Origin: Sandaracinus sp.
GTDB lineage: Bacteria > Myxococcota_A > Polyangia > Polyangiales > Houyiibacteriaceae
Length of the DNA: 64,000 nucleotides
Assembly: GCA_002699025.1 (NCBI GenBank)
Contig: PABA01000098.1
Location: 37,607 to 101,606 of the forward strand
Reading direction: 5' to 3'
Of the stretch, positions 28,228 to 36,913 are shown piece by piece; within the stretch, counting starts at the first letter, position 1; every line of letters begins with the position of its first letter. The position numbers and the translations under genes are program-made. The notes beneath the pieces were generated by a model. The model had not been told where the DNA came from, did no database searches, and saw nothing but the letters and a program-made list of their open reading frames with translations.

Positions 28228-28881
28228 ATGAAGCTCCCCACCCTTCTCTTCTCGTTCACCGTCATCTTCTCCCTGTCTCAGCTCGCCTCGACCGCGTCGG
28301 CGCAGGGCCCCGAGAACGCCGCCGCTCTCACGGATCCGGCGACGCCCGCCCCCGCCGCGACGGAGGCCTCGGCGCCCCCCTCGCGAGCCCGCCGACTCGG
28401 CGCCGAGCTCGCCGGCGCGTCCCTCGCCGTCGGCGCCACCGTGGGACTCACCGCGGGAGTCGCCCGCGCCTTCCTCCGCGGCTGCAACGACGACGAGCTC
28501 TTCGGCTTCATCGACCAGTGCGCGTGGAACGCCAGCATGGCCATCGTCAACATCGGCGCGTTCGCCGCCACGCCCATCGCCGCCCTCGGCGTCTGGTCCG
28601 GTGGGAGCCTCGCGGGCGGCCAGGGGCGCTACGACTTCACCCTCCTCGGCGGCGCGCTCGGCAACGCCCTCGGGTGGGTCGCGCTCGCCGGCCTCGCGCG
28701 CTCCGACTCGGACGCGGCGTTCGGCGTCGGCATGGCGCTCCTGCCCCTGCTGCAGGTCGCCGGCGCGATGATCGGCTACGAGCTCTCCCATCGCGCCGAG
28801 AGCGGACGCGACCGGCGCGTCGGCCCGACCTTCAGCGCCGACCGGAACGGCGGCACCCTGGGCATCGCCGGCGTCTTCTGA
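28228..28881 (+). CDS. Secreted or membrane protein with signal peptide, unknown
   Basis: 217 residues. A clear Sec signal peptide ('LLFSFTVIFSLSQLASTASAQ') is followed by an Ala/Pro linker and about four hydrophobic, Gly/Ala-rich segments ('GAELAGASLAVGATVGLTAGV', 'IVNIGAFAATPIAALGVW', 'LGGALGNALGWVALAGLA', 'MALLPLLQVAGAMIGYEL'). This Gly-rich helix pattern is common in small myxobacterial envelope proteins of unknown function. The ATG at 28228 has GGAGG 6 bp upstream. It sits alone behind an AT-rich leader. Confidence 0.75.
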   Translation: MKLPTLLFSFTVIFSLSQLASTASAQGPENAAALTDPATPAPAATEASAPPSRARRLGAELAGASLAVGATVGLTAGVARAFLRGCNDDELFGFIDQCAWNASMAIVNIGAFAATPIAALGVWSGGSLAGGQGRYDFTLLGGALGNALGWVALAGLARSDSDAAFGVGMALLPLLQVAGAMIGYELSHRAESGRDRRVGPTFSADRNGGTLGIAGVF

Positions 28882-29020
28882 CTTCGGAGCCCCGACTCCC
28901 ATCGTCGCTCGGGTGAAGGGCGCTCGGGTGAAGGTCGCCCTGCCCCGGACTCGTCCCCCGTCGACGCGCCATGCGAGCCGGCGCCGGAGTCTCCGGCGTC
29001 GGCCTCGCTGCGCGTTCCGG

Positions 29021-30424
29021 TCAGGCGAGAAGGCCGGCGACCGGCTCGGTGGTCTCGGCCCCGTTCCAGCCCCAGCTCGGCGTCTCGAGCCCGATGGCGC
29101 GGAGCGCCGTGACGTGCGCCTGGGCGAGGTTCCCGCCCCGCTCCCGCGCGTGCACGCGCTCGTTCAGCGCCCCGCAGGCGCGCCCCGCGAGCAGCACGGG
29201 CATCTCCGCCGTCGAGTGCTTCCAGCCCTCGCCGTACTCGCTCGTCGCGTAGATGCACGCCCGGTCGAGGAGCGAGGCGCCGGTCGCGTCCGTGGTCCCG
29301 GCCAGCACGTCGAGGAAGCGCGCGAACGCCTCCATCTGGTAGGCGGTGATGGCGCGCACCCGCTCCCAATGCCCGTCGTGACAGGTCTTGTGCATGCCGT
29401 CCGGCACGCCGAGGTGCGAGAAGACGTGCGTCGTGGCCGGCGACGTGAGCATCATCGAGAAGACCCGCGTGAGGTCGCAGCGGAGCGCCACCGCGAGCAG
29501 CTCGGCCATCTGATCGAGGCGCTCGTCGAGGTCGCCCGAGTCCACCGGCCGCGCCGGCGCCTCGCAGGTCGCCGCGCTCCGATCGAGGCGCCGCTGGATC
29601 TCCGAGAGGTGCGTCAGGTGCTCGTCGAGCCGGCCCCGATCCCGCGCCCCGAGCCGCGCCCGGAGCGCCGCCGCGTCCTCCATCACCGCGTCGAGCACGC
29701 GCGCCCGCCCACCGAGTTGCGCGAGGTCGGCGGGCACGTCGAAGAGCTGGTCGTGCAGCTGCGAGGGCCGCAGCATCGGGAGGTTGAGGGAGTCGGGCCC
29801 GTTGTAGGAGATGGCGTTCCAGTGGCCGTAGTCGTGGAAGCGCGCCTCGCTCACCCCGAGCACCAGGCTGCGGAAGCGCGACGGCTCATCGCCGTAGAAG
29901 CCCGGGTGCCGCGCGACGTGCTGGTCGACGCTCGGGCGGAGCGCGGTGAGCGTATGCGAGGGGTGGTCGAAGCCGTCGGGGCGGATGCGGTCGCCCGTGA
30001 GCCCGACCATGAAGCCGCGCATGTGGCCGTCGCCCTGCCCGGGCGGGTTCGCGGGGATCGCCGTCTTCGGCTCGAGCCCGCTCAGCACGCTGACCGGGTG
30101 GCGCGCGAGCGGCATGAGCAGCTCCGAGGGCGTGTAGCCGGGCCCGGTCGAGGGCGGCGTCCAGAGGTCCGGATGGCCCGCCTGCTGGGCGCCGTGACCG
30201 CCGTGCCAGGGCACGCCGTTGGCCCAGAAGAAGACGCCGAAGATCGGGCCCGGATCGGTCCCGTCGGCGTAGGCGCCGCTCGGCCCGAGCATGGCCTCGA
30301 GAGCCGGCAGGGCCACGCCCACGGCCGCGCCGCCGACGGCGCCCCGGAGCAGCGTGCGGCGCCCGATCCGCGGACGGGCCGGGCCCCAGGGATAGGAGCG
30401 CCCGGGCTTCGATGCGCGGCTCAT
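29021..30424 (-). CDS. DUF1552 family protein with Tat signal
   Basis: 467 residues. The N-terminus 'RIGRRTLLRGAVGGAAVGVALPALEAM' is a twin-arginine export signal. The body has the DUF1552 landmarks 'FGVFFWANGV', 'LSGLEP', 'DGHMRG', 'ATHVFSHLGV' and 'IYATSEYGEG', which recall the sulfatase/alkaline-phosphatase-like fold of this family. DUF1552 genes in Planctomycetes and Myxococcota normally follow a DUF1592 gene, as here; the pair shares an ATGA overlap. The partner suggests a periplasmic redox or polymer-degrading complex, but no substrate is known. Confidence 0.92.
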   Translation of the reverse strand: MSRASKPGRSYPWGPARPRIGRRTLLRGAVGGAAVGVALPALEAMLGPSGAYADGTDPGPIFGVFFWANGVPWHGGHGAQQAGHPDLWTPPSTGPGYTPSELLMPLARHPVSVLSGLEPKTAIPANPPGQGDGHMRGFMVGLTGDRIRPDGFDHPSHTLTALRPSVDQHVARHPGFYGDEPSRFRSLVLGVSEARFHDYGHWNAISYNGPDSLNLPMLRPSQLHDQLFDVPADLAQLGGRARVLDAVMEDAAALRARLGARDRGRLDEHLTHLSEIQRRLDRSAATCEAPARPVDSGDLDERLDQMAELLAVALRCDLTRVFSMMLTSPATTHVFSHLGVPDGMHKTCHDGHWERVRAITAYQMEAFARFLDVLAGTTDATGASLLDRACIYATSEYGEGWKHSTAEMPVLLAGRACGALNERVHARERGGNLAQAHVTALRAIGLETPSWGWNGAETTEPVAGLLA

Positions 30425-32082
30425 TCCTCGCCCTCCTCGCCCGGCATGCGCGCCGTGCGGAACGCCTCGCTCGTCGCGAGCGCGACCATCAGCTCGCGGA
30501 AGCGGTAGCCGCCCGCCGCGAACTCCTCCTCCAGCGCCCGGAGCGCCCGCGCCTCGGACGTCCGCTCGAGCCGCCCGCTCGCGTGGCGGAAGAGCTGGCG
30601 CACGACGCAGGCCGGGACCCGCGGATCGTCCCGCAGCACGAGCGCCAGGTCCTTCGCGCCGGCGAGCGGCGTCCCGTCGAGCTCGCCGCTCGCGTCCACG
30701 GGCCCGCCGGGCTCCTCCGTGCGGAAGCGGCCCACCGAGTCGAACTGCTCGAAGAGCATGCCGGGTGGATCGATGAAGGCGTGGCAGCTCGCACAGGCTG
30801 GGTCGCGCCGGTGCTGCTCGAGGCGCTCTCGGAGCGTACGCGCCTCGGCACTCTCCGGGTCCTCGAGGTTCAGGTCGATGTCGTCGGGGGGCGCCGGGAC
30901 GGTCTGGCAGAGCACGCGCTCGCGGACGTACTTCCCGCGGAGCGTCGGCGAGGTCTCCGTCTGGTGGGCGTTCATCGCGAGGAACGCGCCGAGCGTGAGC
31001 ACCCCGGCGCGCGGGCCGTCGGCCGGGAGCTCGACGGGGACGTAGGCGATGGGCGAGGCGCCGGGGGCGTCGACCCCGTAGAGGGCGGCGAGCTCGTCGT
31101 TCACGAAGGTCTGGCGCGTATCGAAGAGCTCGCGGAGATCGGCGTCCCGGCGGAAGACGATGTCGTCCACGAGGAGCTCGACCTCCCGGCGCATGGAGGC
31201 GGCCATCGTATCGGTCCAGACGGGGTAGCGCGCCGGATCGCGCTCGACGCGCTCGAGGCGGCCGAGGTCGAAGTACTGGGCGAAGAAGGCCTGGATGGCC
31301 TCCCGGGCGCGCGGATCCTCGGCGAGGCGCCGGGCGTGGGCCTCGACGCCGGCCGCGTCGTCGAGCTCGCCGGCGGCGGCCGCGTCCAGGAGGGCCTCGT
31401 CCGGCGGGGCGTTCGTGAAGAGGAACGCGAGGCGGCTGGCCATCTCGTAGCCCGTGTAGCGTCGCCGGGTCGGGTCCTCCGGGTCCGGCTCGCCGAGCTC
31501 GACCCGGTAGAGGAAGAAGGGCGACTGGAGCATGCCGGCGACGGCGCGCTCGAGGCCCCGCCAGGGGTCGCCCTCGGCGAGGGTCCGGGCGACGCCGACC
31601 CAGCGCGCCTGCTCCGCGGGCTCCAGGGGGCGGCGGAAGGCGTGACGGCCGAAGCGCGCGACGAAGCCCTCGAGGCAGGCTTCGGAGGCGGGATCGCAAC
31701 CGACGAGGGCGCCGCGCCGCGCCGCGTCGCGGAACACGGCCTGCGCCACGAGCGCGGCCGAGTCCTCGTAGAGCTCGGCGCCACGCTCCGAGAGGGTCGT
31801 GCTCGCGGCGCCGATGTTGAAGAAGAGGTAGGGGTTCGTGTCGGCCGGGAGCTCCGCGCGCGGCAGCGGGGCGCCGAGGAGGTCGACGAGCGCCGCCCGG
31901 TACTGGGCCTGCGTGAGGCGCGGGAGCACGGGGGCGGCCGGCTCGAAGGGCGGGAGGCGCTCCGTCGGGTCGGACTCGCCCGGGTCCTCGACCTCGGGGC
32001 GCGTCCCTTCGGGCTCGTCGATGGCGCCGGTGCACGCGCTCGAGGCGAGGACCAGAGTCATCAGGATGCGGCGGGGGATCAT
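30421..32082 (-). CDS. DUF1592-family lipoprotein with heme motif
   Basis: 553 residues. Lipobox 'LVLASSAC' near residue 17, a Pro/Glu-rich linker, then the DUF1587-1595-1592-1588-1585 series: 'PRLTQAQYRAALVDLLG', 'FGRHAFRRPLEPAE', 'MLQSPFFLYRVELG', 'YEMASRLAFLFTNAPPD', 'GVLTLGAFLAMNAH', 'PTLRGKYVRERVLCQ' and the cytochrome-type motif CASCH in 'CASCHAFIDPPG'. The single CxxCH suggests covalent heme. Coupled by ATGA to the DUF1552 gene downstream. An upstream GTG at 32109 is possible but breaks the signal peptide. Confidence 0.92.
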   Translation of the reverse strand: MIPRRILMTLVLASSACTGAIDEPEGTRPEVEDPGESDPTERLPPFEPAAPVLPRLTQAQYRAALVDLLGAPLPRAELPADTNPYLFFNIGAASTTLSERGAELYEDSAALVAQAVFRDAARRGALVGCDPASEACLEGFVARFGRHAFRRPLEPAEQARWVGVARTLAEGDPWRGLERAVAGMLQSPFFLYRVELGEPDPEDPTRRRYTGYEMASRLAFLFTNAPPDEALLDAAAAGELDDAAGVEAHARRLAEDPRAREAIQAFFAQYFDLGRLERVERDPARYPVWTDTMAASMRREVELLVDDIVFRRDADLRELFDTRQTFVNDELAALYGVDAPGASPIAYVPVELPADGPRAGVLTLGAFLAMNAHQTETSPTLRGKYVRERVLCQTVPAPPDDIDLNLEDPESAEARTLRERLEQHRRDPACASCHAFIDPPGMLFEQFDSVGRFRTEEPGGPVDASGELDGTPLAGAKDLALVLRDDPRVPACVVRQLFRHASGRLERTSEARALRALEEEFAAGGYRFRELMVALATSEAFRTARMPGEEGEE

Positions 32083-32179
32083 CTCCTCGGGAGGAGGAGC
32101 AGGAACCACACCAGCACGAGCCGAGGCGCATTCCCCGGCCGCACCGCGTCGAATCGCCCAACTCCTGAACGCATCGGGG

Positions 32180-33343
32180 TCAATCGTCCCCGCCTTCGCC
32201 CGCTTCCGCGTATTCGAGCCCCACCCGCACCAGGATGGCCCGCTTCAGGACGACGTCCTCCGAGGGGACGAGCGCCAGGTGCGCGTCCAGCTCCGCCGGC
32301 GGCATCCAGTAGAGGAGTGCCTCCGCCGGGGTCGCGAGGCTCGGCGGGAAGGGGGTCTGCTGGGCGGTCTCGCTGCCCTCGGCCCTCCGCCCGAGGAGCT
32401 CGACGTCCCAGGCGCGCCCGAAGGCGTCGACTTCGTCGGCGCTGAGGCCGAGGGCCGCGGCGTCCTCGTGGAGGGCCCGAGCGGCGTCGGGCGCGTCGGC
32501 GGGCGCGTCGGGCAGCGGCGTGAGGGTCGCGGTGGTACCGGGGGCCGGCGGATCGAGCAGCCGGAAGACGCTGGCGGCGCGGGTGGCGCCGCGGCGCACG
32601 TGGATCAGGCGCCCGGGGATCGCGACCTCGCCTCGGTGCTTGATGCGGAGGCCGCCGTCCTCGGCGCGGGTGATGGCGAGCGGCAGCGGCGTGGGCGGCA
32701 TGCCCGCGCGGTAGAAGAGGTAGTCGAAGGACGCGCCGCCCACCTCGAGGCAGGCGCCGTCCTCCGTCTCCGAGTCCGCCGGCGCGAGGGCCGCCTCGCA
32801 GAAATCGTCCGGGGTCTGGCAGGCCGGGTCGCCCGGCTCCGGGTAGCGACGCTCGCCACACTCGCCGCGGTGTGCGCGCGCCGTCCACCGCAAGGCCTCC
32901 GGCTGCCCCTCCGCGACGCGCGGCCAGTGCTCCACCACCTGCCCGCCCGGCACGCGGACCTCGAGCTCGAAGGCGCGCTCGTCGACGCCGTCGGGGAGGT
33001 GCGCGTAGACGACCGGCTTGCCGCCGCTGCGCATGCGGAGCGAGCCACTGATACCGACGGATTCGCCGATCCCCTCTCCGCCGACGGTGGCGCCGACCCC
33101 GAAGGAGCCCCAGTCGATGCTGCGCGCCGGCGCCCGCCGCGTCGCGACGCGCTCCTCCTCACCGAGGCGCTCGCTGATCAGCCCCCACTCGTGGAGCTCG
33201 AGCGGAGCCACCGGCTCCGCGGCCGGCTCCGAGGGCTCTTCGATGGCCTCTTCCGCGGTCTCGTCGACTTCGTCGTCGCACCCGACGAGAGCGAGCGACG
33301 CCGCCACCCAGAACACGATCCGTCGCACCCGACTCCGATCCAT
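32180..33343 (-). CDS. Putative lipoprotein, unknown function
   Basis: 387 residues. Signal peptide 'RRIVFWVAASLALVGC' with lipobox LVGC, then an acidic linker. The body starts 'LELHEWGLISERLG' and is beta-rich; it contains 'PVVYAHLPDG', 'LEVRVPGGQVVEHWPR' and a Cys-containing region ('CGERRYPEPGDPACQTPDDFCEAAL'). 'HEWGL' style openings occur in uncharacterised Myxococcota and Planctomycetes lipoproteins. GGAGGGG precedes the ATG at 33343. It is upstream of the DUF1592/DUF1552 pair in the same direction, with a gap of about 100 bp, so it may belong to the same export system. Confidence 0.75.
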   Translation of the reverse strand: MDRSRVRRIVFWVAASLALVGCDDEVDETAEEAIEEPSEPAAEPVAPLELHEWGLISERLGEEERVATRRAPARSIDWGSFGVGATVGGEGIGESVGISGSLRMRSGGKPVVYAHLPDGVDERAFELEVRVPGGQVVEHWPRVAEGQPEALRWTARAHRGECGERRYPEPGDPACQTPDDFCEAALAPADSETEDGACLEVGGASFDYLFYRAGMPPTPLPLAITRAEDGGLRIKHRGEVAIPGRLIHVRRGATRAASVFRLLDPPAPGTTATLTPLPDAPADAPDAARALHEDAAALGLSADEVDAFGRAWDVELLGRRAEGSETAQQTPFPPSLATPAEALLYWMPPAELDAHLALVPSEDVVLKRAILVRVGLEYAEAGEGGDD

Positions 33344-33468
33344 GAAGCCCCCCTCCGGGCCGAGCATACCGCGCCGGAGAGCCCGGTGGGCGTGGGCGCG
33401 CGGGGACGAGCCGGGCCGAAGCGGAAGCGCACCGGGCATCTGCCGAGCACGATCGTCGGGCGAGGTAG

Positions 33469-33806
33469 CGCCAGCGCAGAGCGCCAGCATCAGCGCAGAG
33501 CACCAGCATCGGCGCAGAGCACCCGCGCCAGCGCAGAGCACCAGCATCAGCGCAGAGCACCAGCATCAGCGCAGAGCACCAGCATCAGCGCAGAGCACCC
33601 GCGCCAGCGCAGAGCACCAGCATCAGCGCAGAGCACCAGCATCAGCGCAGAGCACCAGCGCCAGCGCCAGCACAGAGCGCCAGCGCGAGCAACCAGCGCC
33701 AGCACCAGCGCCAGCGCCAGCGCGAGCACCAGCGCCAGCGCGAGCACCAGCGCCAGCGCCAGCGCGAGCACCAGCGCCAGCGCCAGCGCCAGCACCAGCG
33801 CCGCAC
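33469..33806. repeat. 19-bp tandem repeats grading into 6-9-bp repeats
   Basis: A 19-bp unit (CAGCGCAGAGCACCAGCAT) repeats about ten times to 33655, with CGC-for-CAT variants, and then degenerates into CAGCGCGAGCACCAGCGC-type units. Because 19 is not a multiple of three, all three frames give the same rotating peptide, which creates long spurious open frames. There is no spacer/repeat structure as in CRISPR. Confidence 0.85.
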
Positions 33807-34636
33807 TCACCACATCCCGCCGTCCCGAAGCGCCGCCCCGACGCAGCATCCGAACGACCTCGCGCCCTGCCTCGGAGCCCCCCGTCGCCCGTCGCCGCCC
33901 CCGTCCGACCGGAGGAGCGCCGCAGCGTCCGCCCGCCCGGCACGGCCCCACGGAGCCGCACCCACCGCCCACGCAAAGAACCACGCCCTGTGACGCGACG
34001 GCCACGCCGCGCCGAGCGCCCGCAGGGCGCGCTGGCAAGCCCCGTCCGCGCAGCGGACGGAAATCGACGACGCCACGCCGCGCCGAGCGCCGCAGGGCGC
34101 GCTGGCAAGCCCGACGCGCGCTGCACTCACACACCCCGCCACCTCGAAGCGCCGCCGGACGCACGAGACGCGCGACCCCACGCCCTGCCTCGAAGCCCCG
34201 CGTCGCCCGTCGCCGCCCCCGTCCGGCCGGAGGAGCGCCGCAGCGTCCGCCCGCCCGGCACGGCCCCACGGAGCCGCACCCACCGCCCACACAAAGAACC
34301 GCATCTCGTGACGCGGCGGCCACGCCGCGCCGAGCGCCCGCAGGGCGCGCTGGTAAGCCCGACCCGCGCCGCACTCACACACCCCGCCGCCCCGAAGCGC
34401 CGCCGGGACGCAGCATCCAAACGGCCTCGCGCGCTCCCTCGAAGCCCCCCGTCGCCCGTCGCCGCCCCCGTCCGGCCGGAGGAGCGCCGCAGCGTCCGCC
34501 CCGCCCGGCACGGCCCCACGGAGCCGCACCCACCGCCCACGCAAGAGAACCGCGTCTCGTGACGCGGCGGCCACGCCGCGCCGAGCGCCCGCAGGGCGCG
34601 CTGGTAAGCCCCGTCCGCGCAGCGGACGGAAATCGA
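33807..34636. repeat. Composite GC-rich module plus triple-hairpin elements, three copies
   Basis: Three copies of a module that ends CGGCCCCACGGAGCCGCACC (near 33941, 34260 and 34510), each followed by the triple-hairpin element beginning GTGACGCG (33990, 34308 partial, 34559), plus an extra partial hairpin element at 34071-34112. The final hairpin ends 7 bp before the rlmH stop codon. The same two modules make up 14618-15239. No gene is supported between 33344 and 34642. Confidence 0.85.
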
Positions 34637-34642
34637 CACCGC

Positions 34643-35086
34643 TCAGTGGCTGTAGGGCTCGCCGCGCAGGATCGTGAACCCGCGGTAGATCTGCTCCGCC
34701 AGGAAGATCCGCGCGAGCCGATGCGGCAGCGTCATCTTGCTCAGCGAGAGCCGCACGTCGGCCGCCTTCGACACCGCCGGCGGCAGCCCGTAGCTCCCCC
34801 CGATCAGAAAGACCAGGCTCTGCGCCCCGCTCTGCTGCCCCTCGTCGAGGTACGCCGCCAGCCGCTCCGAGCTCCAGCTCTTCCCGTCCACCTCGAGCGC
34901 CACCACCCGCGCCCGCTCCGCCGGGATCGCCTTCTCGAAGCGCTCCTGCACGGTCGCCTCGTCCCCGTCCTTCAGCTCGACCTCCTCGACGCGCGCATAG
35001 CGCCCGATCCGATCGAGGTACATGTCGACGGCGCGCCGGAGGAACTTCTCCTTCACCTTGCCGACGGCGATGATGCGCACGTTCAC
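34643..35086 (-). CDS. rlmH: 23S rRNA pseudouridine(1915) N3-methyltransferase RlmH
   Basis: A SPOUT-class methyltransferase that modifies pseudouridine 1915 in helix 69 of 23S rRNA. The 147 residues match the family length. Seen: N-terminal 'MNVRIIAVGKVKEKFLRRAVDMYLDRI', 'VVALEVDGKSWSSERLAAYLDE', the SAM-binding knot 'LVFLIGGSYGLP' and 'LSLSKMTLPHRLARIFLAEQIYRGFTIL' with the C-terminal 'EPYSH'. It belongs to the rsfS-rlmH pairing seen in many bacteria; 76 bp separate it from rsfS. Confidence 0.98.
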   Translation of the reverse strand: MNVRIIAVGKVKEKFLRRAVDMYLDRIGRYARVEEVELKDGDEATVQERFEKAIPAERARVVALEVDGKSWSSERLAAYLDEGQQSGAQSLVFLIGGSYGLPPAVSKAADVRLSLSKMTLPHRLARIFLAEQIYRGFTILRGEPYSH

Positions 35087-35162
35087 GGGCGCACCCCGAC
35101 GTCGACGGACCGCGCCATCTCATCGGCAGCGGCCGCAGCCGCCGCCCCGCGCCCCGCGCCCA

Positions 35163-35615
35163 TCAGTCGAGGAACGAGCCGGGCCCCGGATCCTTCGCCG
35201 CCAGCTCCTCCGGCAGCTCGATCCGCGCCGCGTCGATCCACAGCGCCTCGAGGTCGTAGTAGCCCCGCGTGTCCTGATGGAACACGTGGACCACCACGTC
35301 GCCGAAGTCCATCAGCACCCAGTTGCCCTGGGGGAGGCCTTCGAGCCCGTAACAGCGCTGGCCGTGCTCCTTCTTCATGATCTCGCGCACGCCCTGGGCG
35401 ATCGCGTTCACCTGTCGGTCGGAGCGACCGCTCATGATCACGACGAAGTCCGTGTAGTCGACCTTGCCGCGCACATCGATGATCTCGACGTTCTGCGCTT
35501 TCTTCTCGAGCCCGGCGGCGGCGATCTGCAGGGCGGTCTCGCGCCCCTCGACTTCGTTCTGGCGCGCCGGACGCGGGGTCTCGGCGGCAGCCTGCTTGGC
35601 GTTCTTTCGGCTCAC
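35163..35615 (-). CDS. rsfS: Ribosomal silencing factor RsfS
   Basis: Binds ribosomal protein L14 and blocks subunit joining when nutrients are limiting. The core 'ALQIAAAGLEKKAQNVEIIDVRGKVDYTDFVVIMSGRSDRQVNAIAQGV' and 'GNWVLMDFGDVVVHVFH' are typical, as is 'YYDLEALW'. I place the start at the GTG at 35615, overlapping the proA stop as GTGA, a coupling used repeatedly in this genome. That gives 150 residues; the longer frame from 35660 would run back into proA. Confidence 0.95.
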   Translation of the reverse strand: MSRKNAKQAAAETPRPARQNEVEGRETALQIAAAGLEKKAQNVEIIDVRGKVDYTDFVVIMSGRSDRQVNAIAQGVREIMKKEHGQRCYGLEGLPQGNWVLMDFGDVVVHVFHQDTRGYYDLEALWIDAARIELPEELAAKDPGPGSFLD

Positions 35616-36877
35616 GTGCGGATCTGCCCCTCTCCGTAGGCTACCCACTTCAACGTACACAGTTCTTCGAGCCCCATCGGCCCGTAGGCGTGGAGCTTCG
35701 TCGTCGAGATGCCCATCTCGGCTCCGAGGCCGAGCTGGTGCCCATCGTTGAACCGCGTGGAGGCGTTGACCAGCACCAAGCTGGCGTCCACCTCTCGCAC
35801 CCAGCGCGCGGCCTCGGCGTCGTCCTCGGTGACGATCGCTTCGGTGTGCAGCGAGCCGTGCTTCGCGACGTGGTCCAGCGCGGCGTCGAGCCCGTCGACG
35901 ACGCGCACGCTGACGACGTCGTCCAGGTACTCCGTGTCCCAGTCGGCCTCGCTGGCCGGCCGGGCGCGCGGCACGCGCTCACACACCCCCGCATCGCCTC
36001 GAATCTCGACCTTTTCGAGCGCGGCGTCGAGCCTCGGCAGGAAGGCGTCGGCCACGGCCGCGTCCACGAGGATGGTCTCGACGGCGTTGCAGGCCGACGG
36101 GCGCTGGGTCTTGGCGTTCACGGCGATCGCCTCGGCCATGTCCAGCTTCGCCGACGCCGCCACGTACAGGTGGCAGACGCCCTTGTAGTGCTGAATCACA
36201 GGGACTTTCGCGTTCTCCGTGACGAAGCGGATCAGCCCCTCACCACCGCGCGGGATGATCAGATCGACCACGCCGGCGAGCTGGATCATCACCTGCGTCG
36301 CGCGCCGATCGGTGGTCGGCAAGAGCGTCGCCGCCGCCCGGGGAAGCCCCTCGGCCTCGAGCGCGTCCCCCACGATCCCGGCGATCGCCTGGTTGCTGTG
36401 GAAGGCCTCTTTGCCGCCCCGGAGCAGCACCGCGTTACCGCTCTTGATACAGAGCCCCGCCGCGTCCGCCGTCACGTTCGGGCGCGACTCGTAGATGATC
36501 CCGATCAGCCCGAGCGGCGCGCGCACCCGGCGCACCTGCAGCCCGTTGGCGAGCGTGCGCTCGGCCGAGACGCTCCCGACCGGATCCGGAAGCGATGCGA
36601 TCTCACGCACTTGCGCCGCCACACCGTTCAGCCGGCCCCGGTCCAGGCGGAGCCGGTCGATCAGCGCCGCGCTGAGCCCCGCCTCCTCGGCGTACGCCAA
36701 ATCCTTCGCGTTCGCCTCGAGCACGGCGTCTCCCGGCGCCTCCGCGAGGGCCACGGCCGCGCGCTGGAGCACCGCGTTCTTCCGCGGCGTCGTCGCCGCG
36801 GCCAGCACCCGCGCGGCCGCCTTCGCCTCGCCGGCCAGGCGCCGCACCAGCGCCTCGATCTCGTCGTGATCCGCCAT
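35612..36877 (-). CDS. proA: Gamma-glutamyl phosphate reductase
   Basis: Second step of proline synthesis: NADPH-dependent reduction of gamma-glutamyl phosphate to the semialdehyde. The 421 residues match the family. Seen: 'RRVRAPLGLIGIIYESRPNVTADAAGLCIKSGNAVLLRGGKEA', the catalytic-Cys block 'AKTQRPSACNAVETILVD', 'DWDTEYLDDVVSVRVVDGL' and 'HTEAIVTEDD', then 'NASTRFNDGHQLGLGAEMGIST'. Lies 36 bp downstream of proB and overlaps rsfS, so proB-proA-rsfS-rlmH form one transcription unit. Confidence 0.98.
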   Translation of the reverse strand: MADHDEIEALVRRLAGEAKAAARVLAAATTPRKNAVLQRAAVALAEAPGDAVLEANAKDLAYAEEAGLSAALIDRLRLDRGRLNGVAAQVREIASLPDPVGSVSAERTLANGLQVRRVRAPLGLIGIIYESRPNVTADAAGLCIKSGNAVLLRGGKEAFHSNQAIAGIVGDALEAEGLPRAAATLLPTTDRRATQVMIQLAGVVDLIIPRGGEGLIRFVTENAKVPVIQHYKGVCHLYVAASAKLDMAEAIAVNAKTQRPSACNAVETILVDAAVADAFLPRLDAALEKVEIRGDAGVCERVPRARPASEADWDTEYLDDVVSVRVVDGLDAALDHVAKHGSLHTEAIVTEDDAEAARWVREVDASLVLVNASTRFNDGHQLGLGAEMGISTTKLHAYGPMGLEELCTLKWVAYGEGQIRT

Positions 36878-36913
36878 GGAGTCCCCCGGAAGGTAGCAGC
36901 TGGGCGGCCCCGG

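Noticed and set aside
33469..33806. CRISPR array
   Set aside because: Repeats are contiguous 19-bp units with no unique spacers and no cas genes nearby.
33018..34562. Long open frames through the repeat arrays at 33-34.6 kb
   Set aside because: The 19-bp period keeps all frames open and produces a rotating peptide; no start, signal or domain.
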